In this document: positions 6,639 through 12,093 of the stretch, piece by piece
Numbering within the stretch: position 1 is the first letter of the stretch
How the letters are laid out: each line of letters starts with the position of its first letter
Assembly (NCBI GenBank): GCA_002291955.1
Contig: DBBA01000218.1
Span: 1-12,093, forward strand
Direction: 5' to 3'
Source: Rhodobacteraceae bacterium UBA996
GTDB lineage: Bacteria; Pseudomonadota; Alphaproteobacteria; Rhodobacterales; Rhodobacteraceae
Length of the DNA stretch: 12,093 bases
Position numbers and translations under genes: made by a program
The notes under the pieces: model-generated
The model's input: the letters and a program-made list of their open reading frames with translations, nothing else
What the model was told of the DNA's origin: nothing
Database searches by the model: none

Positions 6639-7750
6639 TCACTTGGCGGGGTCTCCGGTGTCGGCGCGCGGTCCCCGGTCGCGGGGCGCGATGGGCAGGG
6701 ACAGGCGGAACACGGTGCGGCCGGGCACGCTGTCCACGGAAATCCAGCCGTCGTGGTCCGAGATGATCTTGGACACCAGCGCGAGGCCGAGGCCGGTGCC
6801 GTTCTCGCGCCCCGAGACGAAGGGTTCGAAGATGTCGGGCAAGATCTCGGGGCGGATGCCCGGGCCGTCGTCGATGATCTCGACCTGGAGCGGCAAGGGA
6901 TTGCCCGAGCCGTCCTTGCGCCGCAGGCGCAGGGACAGGTCGTAGAAGGTGCGAAGGCGGATCGTTCCGCCCCCCTTTCCAGCGGCTTCGGCGGCGTTCT
7001 TCAACAGGTTCAGGAAGACCTGCAGCATCTGGTCGCCGTCCACCCAGGTGGGGGGTAGCGAGGGGTCGAACTCCTCGGTGATGCGCATGTTGGCGGCGAA
7101 GCCCACCATCGCGGACTTGCGCGCGCGATCGAGCAGGTCGTGGATGTTGACCGCGCGGCGTTCCGGCGGGCGCAGGTTGCCGAACTGTTCGACCTGGTCG
7201 AGGAGCGCCACGATCCGCCGGCTTTCGGCCACGATCAGGTCGGTCAGCTCCTGGTCATCCGGCGTCAGGCCCATGGACAGGAGCTGCGCCGCCCCGGTGA
7301 TCCCGGCCAGCGGGTTCTTGATCTCGTGCGCCAGCATCTCGGCCATGCCGATGGCCGAGCGGGCGGACGATTTCACCGCCTGCGCGCGCCCCAGCCGCCC
7401 AGCGATCTGACGGGGTTCCATCAGCACCAGAAGCCAGCCGTCCTGCCGGATGACGGGGGCCACCTGCATGTCGCACTGCACCGGGGCCGCGTTGCCGCCC
7501 GACACGTCCACGGTGTTGATGAACATGACGGACTGGTCGGCGCGGACGCGGGCAAAGGCCTGGTCCAGCGGCGCATCGACGGCGAGGCGGTCGAGGAACG
7601 GCGCGTCCTTGAGCATCCGAGAGGACGTGTTCAGGAACTGCTCGGCCGCGGGGTTGATGTCGGCGATCCGGTCGAGCGGGTCGATCAGGAAGGCGGGCAC
7701 CGGCAGCGAGGCCCAGATCGTGTCATGCGGGAAATCGGGCGGCAGCGCGT

Positions 7751-7754
<4 letters not shown>
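6639..7754 (-). CDS. ntrB: Nitrogen-regulation sensor histidine kinase/phosphatase NtrB
   Basis: NtrB is the cytosolic kinase and phosphatase for NtrC, normally controlled by the PII protein GlnB. From ATG 7754 the product has 371 residues. An N-terminal PAS-like sensor domain (about 12-115, with FLIDPLDRIADINPAAEQFL) is followed by the dimerisation domain with H-box AHEIKNPL (phospho-acceptor H143), the N-box LKNAAEA (251-257), G1 DDGPGI (295-300) and G2 GTGLGLALV (319-327). There are no membrane segments, as expected. The ATG overlaps the dusB stop as ATGA (7751-7754), implying translational coupling. The longer frame reaching 8318 only reads through dusB in another frame and lacks homology-like sequence before MNALPPDF. 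All catalytic residues are present. Confidence 0.96.
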
Positions 7755-8740
<986 letters not shown>

Positions 8741-8748
8741 GTGATTAA

Positions 8749-8753
8749 TCCTT
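8749..8753 (-). promoter_or_regulatory. Ribosome binding site of dusB
   Basis: AAGGA on the minus strand lies 8 bases before GTG 8740 and decides that start over the upstream in-frame ATG at 8893. Two 8-bp palindromes, GATTAATC (8743-8750) and TGTGCACA (8753-8760), partly cover it. A protein or RNA structure acting there could affect dusB translation, but nothing shows this directly. Confidence 0.6.
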
Positions 8754-8874
8754 GTGCACACGAGTCGTGGGGTAGGTGCTGCGTTCCGCAAAGGCAAATG
8801 CCGCCGCACCGGCATCTGGCGAAACACGACCGATGCCCAAAAAACAGGCAGGTTCGCCCGGGGAAAGCGCGGCA

Positions 8875-8903
8875 TTGTCAGCACGCGGCGCACGGCTTAG
8901 ACA
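8875..8903 (+). promoter_or_regulatory. Candidate sigma-70 promoter of ispDF-pgpA-cinA
   Basis: TTGTCA (8875-8880) and TAGACA (8898-8903) are separated by exactly 17 bp. The -35 is close to consensus TTGACA; the -10 matches TATAAT at three positions, typical of weakly conserved alphaproteobacterial -10 boxes. Transcription would begin near 8910, about 30 bases before the ispDF ATG, leaving a short leader with the ribosome binding site. I found no equally good promoter for dusB on the other strand of this 198-bp gap. Confidence 0.5.
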
Positions 8904-8927
8904 AGGGGGCGCGGAGCACTGGCCCGC

Positions 8928-8933
8928 GGAGGA
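8928..8933 (+). promoter_or_regulatory. Ribosome binding site of ispDF
   Basis: GGAGGA lies 5 bases before the ATG at 8939. It fixes the ispDF start against a much longer in-frame reading that runs upstream through the antisense of dusB. Confidence 0.75.
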
Positions 8934-8938
8934 CTGGC

Positions 8939-10096
8939 ATGCGCGCTGCGGCGGTGATCGTTGCCGCCGGGCGGGGAACCCGGGCTGGCGGGGCAATTCC
9001 CAAGCAATGGCAGATGCTTGCCGGTCGGGCCGTGCTGGCCTGGACGCTGGAGGCGTTCCGGTCCTCGCCCGAGATCGGGGATATCGTGCTGGTGCTGCAC
9101 CCGGGCGACATGGGGCTGGCGCCGGGCTATGCCGGGCACCCGGACGTGGATGTGGTGCCCGGCGGCGCGTCGCGCGCGGCGAGCGTGCGCGCGGGGCTGG
9201 AGGCGCTGGATGGCACCGGGGCCACGCGCGTGCTGATCCATGACGCCGCGCGCCCCTTGGTCAGCCATGCGCTGATCGCGCGCGTGGTCGCGGCGCTGGA
9301 CCACACGGCGGGCGCGGCCCCGGCGCTGGAGGTGACGGATTCGCTCTGGCGTGGCGACGGCGGGATCGTGTCGGGCACGGTGTCGCGCGCCGGGCTGTGG
9401 CGGGCGCAGACGCCGCAGGGGTTCCGCTTCGACGCGATCCTGGAGGCGCACCGGCGCCACGGGGGCGATGCCGCGACCGATGACGTGGCAGTGGCCCGCG
9501 CGGCCGGGCTTGACGTGGCGATTGTCCAGGGTGAGGAGCGCAACCTGAAGATCACGACGGCCGGCGACTTTGCCCGCGCCGAGCGGCTGATGGGGGACAG
9601 CATGGACATCCGCGTGGGCAACGGATTCGACGTGCACCGCTTTGCCGATGGCGACCATGTGGTGCTGTGCGGCGTCCGGGTGCCCCATGGGCGGGGACTG
9701 GATGGTCATTCGGATGCCGATGTGGGGATGCACGCGCTGACCGACGCGATCTATGGCGCGCTGGCGGATGGCGACATCGGGCGGCACTTCCCCCCGTCCG
9801 AGGCGCAGTGGAAGGGCGCCGAAAGCGCGATCTTCCTGGAACACGCCATGGCGCGCGCGCGGGCGCGGGGGTTCGACCTGGCCCATGCCGACGTGACGCT
9901 GGTCTGCGAGCGGCCGAAGATAGCGCCGGTGGCTGACGCCATGCGGGAACGGCTGGCCGCGATCCTGGAGGTCGATGTGGGCCGCGTCAGCGTCAAGGCG
10001 ACGACGTCGGAACGGTTGGGCTTCACGGGCCGCGAGGAAGGCATCGCCGCCCAGGCCACCGCCACCCTGATGACCGCCACCCTGATCGCCCGCTGA
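8939..10096 (+). CDS. ispDF: Bifunctional IspDF: 2-C-methyl-D-erythritol 4-phosphate cytidylyltransferase / 2,4-cyclodiphosphate synthase
   Basis: This cytosolic enzyme covers two non-consecutive steps of the methylerythritol phosphate pathway: IspD joins CTP to MEP, and IspF cyclises the CDP-ME 2-phosphate made by IspE. The 385 residues divide clearly. IspD (1-220) has the nucleotide-binding AAGRGTRAGG (9-18), PKQW (21-24), HDAARP (101-106) and NLKITT (202-207, catalytic-type K204). IspF (from about M222) has GNGFDVHRF (228-236; metal ligands D231, H233), GHSDADVGMHALTDAI (256-271; metal ligand H265) and KATTSERLGFTGREEGIAAQA (353-373; E358). There is almost no linker. The fusion is common in alphaproteobacteria and each half is full length. 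The start is set by GGAGGA upstream. Its TGA overlaps the pgpA ATG as ATGA-type TGATG. Confidence 0.97.
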   Translation: MRAAAVIVAAGRGTRAGGAIPKQWQMLAGRAVLAWTLEAFRSSPEIGDIVLVLHPGDMGLAPGYAGHPDVDVVPGGASRAASVRAGLEALDGTGATRVLIHDAARPLVSHALIARVVAALDHTAGAAPALEVTDSLWRGDGGIVSGTVSRAGLWRAQTPQGFRFDAILEAHRRHGGDAATDDVAVARAAGLDVAIVQGEERNLKITTAGDFARAERLMGDSMDIRVGNGFDVHRFADGDHVVLCGVRVPHGRGLDGHSDADVGMHALTDAIYGALADGDIGRHFPPSEAQWKGAESAIFLEHAMARARARGFDLAHADVTLVCERPKIAPVADAMRERLAAILEVDVGRVSVKATTSERLGFTGREEGIAAQATATLMTATLIAR

Positions 10097-10581
10097 TGCG
10101 CCTGTCCCGCGCCATCGCCACGTTCGGCTATGTCGGGCTGATGCGGCCTGCGCCGGGCACCTGGGGGTCGCTGGTAGCGCTGCCGCTGGCCTGGGCGCTG
10201 CATGTCGCCGGGGGGCCGGTGGCGCTGGCGGTCGCGGTCGCGGTCGTGGTGGCCGTGGGCTGGTGGGCCGTGGCGGGCGAAGGCGGCGCCGACGAGAGCG
10301 AGTTCGTGATCGACGAGGTCGCGGGGATGTGGATCGCGCTTCTGCCGGTCTCGGTCGGCGCGGCGCATGCCGGGGCGGGCATCCTGGCGCTGTGGCCCGG
10401 CTGGCTGGTCGCGTTCGTGGCGTTCCGGCTGTTCGACACCTGGAAGCCGGGCCCGATCGGCTGGGCGGACCGCAAGCGCGGGCCGATGGGCGTGATGCTG
10501 GACGATATCCTGGCCGGGATTGCCGCGGCGGTCTGCGTGGGCGCGGGGGCGGCCATCGCGCATGGGCTGATGGGCGCGTGA
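10096..10581 (+). CDS. pgpA: Phosphatidylglycerophosphatase A
   Basis: This inner-membrane enzyme removes phosphate from phosphatidylglycerophosphate to give phosphatidylglycerol. The 161-residue product matches the family length and motifs: RPAPGTWGSL (17-26), an acidic DESEFVIDEVAGMW stretch (66-79), FRLFDTWKPGPIGWADR (110-126) and GVMLDDILAG (132-141). Hydrophobic segments at about 26-37, 42-58, 77-112 and 139-158 agree with a small polytopic membrane protein. The second hydrophobic segment is encoded partly by three gcggtc hexamers (10228-10245), a simple repeat. The ATG at 10096 shares a base with the ispDF stop, and the TGA overlaps the cinA GTG, so all three genes are probably translationally coupled. 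The PgpA assignment is firm. Confidence 0.93.
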   Translation: MRLSRAIATFGYVGLMRPAPGTWGSLVALPLAWALHVAGGPVALAVAVAVVVAVGWWAVAGEGGADESEFVIDEVAGMWIALLPVSVGAAHAGAGILALWPGWLVAFVAFRLFDTWKPGPIGWADRKRGPMGVMLDDILAGIAAAVCVGAGAAIAHGLMGA

Positions 10582-11081
10582 CCCGGGCCGAAGCTCTGCT
10601 GGCGCGCGCGCGGGCCGCAGGCTGGCGCGTGGCGACCGCGGAAAGCTGCACCGGCGGGCTGGTGGCGGGCGCGATCACCGAGGTGCCGGGGTCGTCCGAC
10701 ATCTTCGACCGGGGGGTGGTGACCTATTCCAACGCCGCCAAGGCCGACCTGCTGGGGGTCGGCGCCGACACGCTGGCCGCCCAGGGCGCGGTCAGCGAGG
10801 CGGTCGCGGCCGAGATGGCGGCGGGCCTGCTGGCCCGGTCGCAGGCGGATGTGGCGGTATCGGTCACCGGGATCGCCGGGCCCGGCGGGTCGGAGTTCAA
10901 GCCCGAAGGCCGGGTGTGCTTCGGCCTGGCGCTGCGCGACGGGGCGGTGCGGACCGAGACCGTCGAGTTCGGCCCCCGTGGCCGCGCCCTGGTCCGCGCG
11001 GCCAGCGTCGATCACGCGCTGGACCTGCTCCTGTCGGTGGTTCCCGTCACGGGGCCCGTCACGGGACCCGCCACAGGCTGA
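10578..11081 (+). CDS. CinA C-terminal-domain protein, nicotinamide-nucleotide amidohydrolase type (PncC-like)
   Basis: The family hydrolyses nicotinamide mononucleotide to nicotinate mononucleotide in pyridine-nucleotide salvage. The 167-residue product is the stand-alone C-terminal domain; the N-terminal molybdopterin-like CinA domain is not here. ATAESCTGGLVAG (19-31) carries the nucleophile-type S23, VVTYSNAAKADLLGV (47-61) carries Y50 and K55, and SVTGIAGPGG forms the conserved glycine-rich loop. The start is GTG 10578, whose GTGA overlaps the pgpA stop; no separate ribosome binding site is needed. The protein ends in PVTGPVTGPATG, encoded by three 12-bp repeats. That tail is outside the conserved domain and overlaps the 3' end of the convergent esterase gene by 23 bp. 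Family assignment is firm; the exact substrate is inferred. Confidence 0.93.
   Translation: MTRAEALLARARAAGWRVATAESCTGGLVAGAITEVPGSSDIFDRGVVTYSNAAKADLLGVGADTLAAQGAVSEAVAAEMAAGLLARSQADVAVSVTGIAGPGGSEFKPEGRVCFGLALRDGAVRTETVEFGPRGRALVRAASVDHALDLLLSVVPVTGPVTGPATG
11043..11078. repeat. Triplicated 12-bp repeat spanning the convergent cinA/esterase 3' ends
   Basis: Three tandem 12-bp units lie immediately before the cinA stop: 11043-11054, 11055-11066 and the more diverged 11067-11078. The first two share CCCGTCACGGG, itself an 11-bp palindrome centred on C, so the pair can form GC-rich hairpins on either strand. In cinA the units encode PVTG, PVTG and PATG. On the other strand the esterase stop codon (11059-11061) falls inside the second unit. 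No T-tract follows, so an intrinsic terminator is unproven. Confidence 0.75.
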
Positions 11082-11955
11082 AGAAGGCCACGACCTCGGC
11101 GCTCGCGTCGATGTCGCGGGTCGCCCCCTCGCCCCGGGCGCGGCGCCCGCCGGGCCAGACATGGCCCCCGCCCTCGACCGTCATCAGGCGGACGGCGGGC
11201 CGATCCCGCCGCAGTCCGTCGCGGCGGACCACGCGGGTGCCGTCCTCCACCGGGTCGATCAGGGCCTGTGTTTCCGACAGCCGCCCCCAGGCGGCGCGGA
11301 AGGCCGCCACCCCGTCCTCGGCCGCGCTGTGGCGGGTGCGGGTCAGCGCGCTGTCACCCTGCCCGCCCGCATAGGGCGCCATGTCGTCGGCGGTGCCGTG
11401 GATGTGCAGCAGGGGAACAGGCCCCGCCACCCGCACACGGGACAGGTCCATCACCCCCGCAACGGATGCGACGGCGGCCACATGGGCTGGCCCCCGCGTC
11501 GCGGCCCAGGTCTGGGCGAGCATCCCGCCGTTCGACATGCCGGTGACGAAGACCCGGTCGGACAGGCCGAAGCGCGCGGCCGCATCCGCCGCCACCCGGT
11601 CGAGGAAGGCGAGGTCATCGACCCCGGTCCCCGGGGCATGGCCGCAGCAATACAGCGCGTTCCACACGAGGAACGGCCCGTCCAGCCGCGATGTGCCCGC
11701 CGGATAGGCCACGGCAAAGCCTGCCGCCAATGCGGGCTCGGTCAGACCGGACGACCGCGCGAACTGCGCGGGGCTGCCGCCGCCACCGTGCAGGGCCAGG
11801 ATCAGCGGCGGGTCGGATACCCCGGGGGGAAAGGCGATCAGGTACGACCGCCCGTCGTCCAGCCGCACCTCGCGCAACTCCTGCGCCGCCAACGTGCCGC
11901 TGCCCGCCAGCGCGACAAGAACCCCAAGCGCCCATGCCCGAAGCAATCCCGTCAT
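11059..11955 (-). CDS. Secreted alpha/beta-hydrolase, LpqC / PHB depolymerase / feruloyl esterase family
   Basis: This is a probable exported serine esterase of 298 residues. A signal peptide occupies about 1-24 (hydrophobic LRAWALGVLVALAGSG, then TLAA before Q25), without a lipobox cysteine. The mature part has the oxyanion-side HGGGGSPAQFARSSG (56-70), a CC pair (103-104), the nucleophile elbow TGMSNGGM (138-145, S141), an acid at D190 or D191 in HGTADDMAPY, and the histidine H265 in GGGHVWPGG. This complete triad fits family COG3509, which includes poly(3-hydroxybutyrate) depolymerases and feruloyl esterases. The true substrate cannot be told from sequence. GGAG lies 6 bases before the ATG at 11955. 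The gene converges on cinA, overlapping it by 23 bp, and its last codons and stop use part of the 12-bp repeat. No operon partner is visible. Confidence 0.9.
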   Translation of the reverse strand: MTGLLRAWALGVLVALAGSGTLAAQELREVRLDDGRSYLIAFPPGVSDPPLILALHGGGGSPAQFARSSGLTEPALAAGFAVAYPAGTSRLDGPFLVWNALYCCGHAPGTGVDDLAFLDRVAADAAARFGLSDRVFVTGMSNGGMLAQTWAATRGPAHVAAVASVAGVMDLSRVRVAGPVPLLHIHGTADDMAPYAGGQGDSALTRTRHSAAEDGVAAFRAAWGRLSETQALIDPVEDGTRVVRRDGLRRDRPAVRLMTVEGGGHVWPGGRRARGEGATRDIDASAEVVAFFSLWRVP

Positions 11956-11961
11956 CCGTGT

Positions 11962-11965
11962 CTCC
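11962..11965 (-). promoter_or_regulatory. Ribosome binding site of the esterase gene
   Basis: GGAG on the minus strand lies 6 bases before the ATG at 11955. It supports that start and the signal peptide that follows. Confidence 0.6.
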
Positions 11966-12029
11966 GTCCCCGTGCCCCCGTGGCAGGATACACGCGGGCC
12001 CGCAGCCCTTCCGTCGCGGCTTCGATGTG

Positions 12030-12081
12030 CCTCAAGTATCCCGGGGGTGAGCGCCCTGGGCGCGAGGGGGCAGCGCCCCCT
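12030..12081. repeat. Intergenic sequence resembling a recurring Rhodobacteraceae element, with GC-rich hairpin
   Basis: Read on the minus strand, 12047-12030 is CCCCCGGGATACTTGAGG, a sequence type I recall seeing repeatedly between genes in Rhodobacteraceae. Next to it, AGGGGGC (12065-12071) and GCCCCCT (12075-12081) form a perfect 7-bp stem with a three-base AGC loop. The hairpin lacks a T-tract. No open frame here resembles a gene. The dispersed-repeat status rests on memory and cannot be shown from one copy in this window. Confidence 0.4.
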
Positions 12082-12093
12082 GCCCCGCCCCCG

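Noticed and set aside
8741..8893. Longer dusB starting at ATG 8893
   Set aside because: The extra 51 residues have no family counterpart and would cover the divergent promoter region. GTG 8740 has a well-spaced ribosome binding site.
10228..10245. Three gcggtc hexamers in pgpA as a phase-variable repeat
   Set aside because: The unit is a multiple of three and codes for Ala-Val in a membrane helix. Slippage would not shift the frame, and three copies are few.
8897..10702. 601-codon minus-strand frame across ispDF and pgpA
   Set aside because: Arg, Pro and His-rich shadow of two well-defined genes on the other strand, with no recognisable motifs.

Overview
This window is very GC-rich and looks chromosomal, from an alphaproteobacterium, most likely in the order Rhodobacterales (Rhodobacteraceae). 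Three things point there: the gene order dusB(nifR3)-ntrB-ntrC-ntrY-ntrX, an NtrC without the GAFTGA loop as described for Rhodobacter capsulatus, and a fused IspD-IspF enzyme. I see no phage, insertion sequence, CRISPR, tRNA or rRNA. This is conserved housekeeping and nitrogen-control sequence, with no convincing undescribed multigene system. The main unexplained items are a small conserved-looking membrane protein and some intergenic palindromes and repeats.

Left end (1-1412): a truncated hemB (heme and tetrapyrrole synthesis, minus strand) is divergent from a gene for a small four-helix membrane protein (849-1412, plus strand). The 154-bp gap between them carries a perfect 19-bp palindrome overlapping a TGT-N12-ACA motif.

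Centre (1428-8740, minus strand, read right to left): dusB, ntrB, ntrC, ntrY and ntrX form one compact block. dusB and ntrB share an ATGA overlap; the other gaps are 51, 46 and 17 bp. DusB makes dihydrouridine in tRNA. NtrB and NtrC are the cytosolic nitrogen kinase and regulator pair. NtrY and NtrX are a membrane-bound kinase and its regulator. Both regulators lack GAFTGA, so neither is expected to drive sigma-54 open-complex formation in the classical way.

Right part (8939-11081, plus strand): ispDF, pgpA and a stand-alone CinA C-terminal-domain gene (pncC type) overlap end to start. A sigma-70-like promoter and a strong ribosome binding site precede ispDF. Their roles are isoprenoid precursor synthesis, phosphatidylglycerol synthesis and pyridine-nucleotide salvage. 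cinA ends in a triplicated 12-bp repeat that overlaps the 3' end of a convergent gene for a secreted LpqC/PHB-depolymerase-type esterase (11059-11955, minus strand). The last 138 bp hold no gene, but contain a sequence resembling intergenic elements I recall from Rhodobacteraceae and a GC-rich hairpin.
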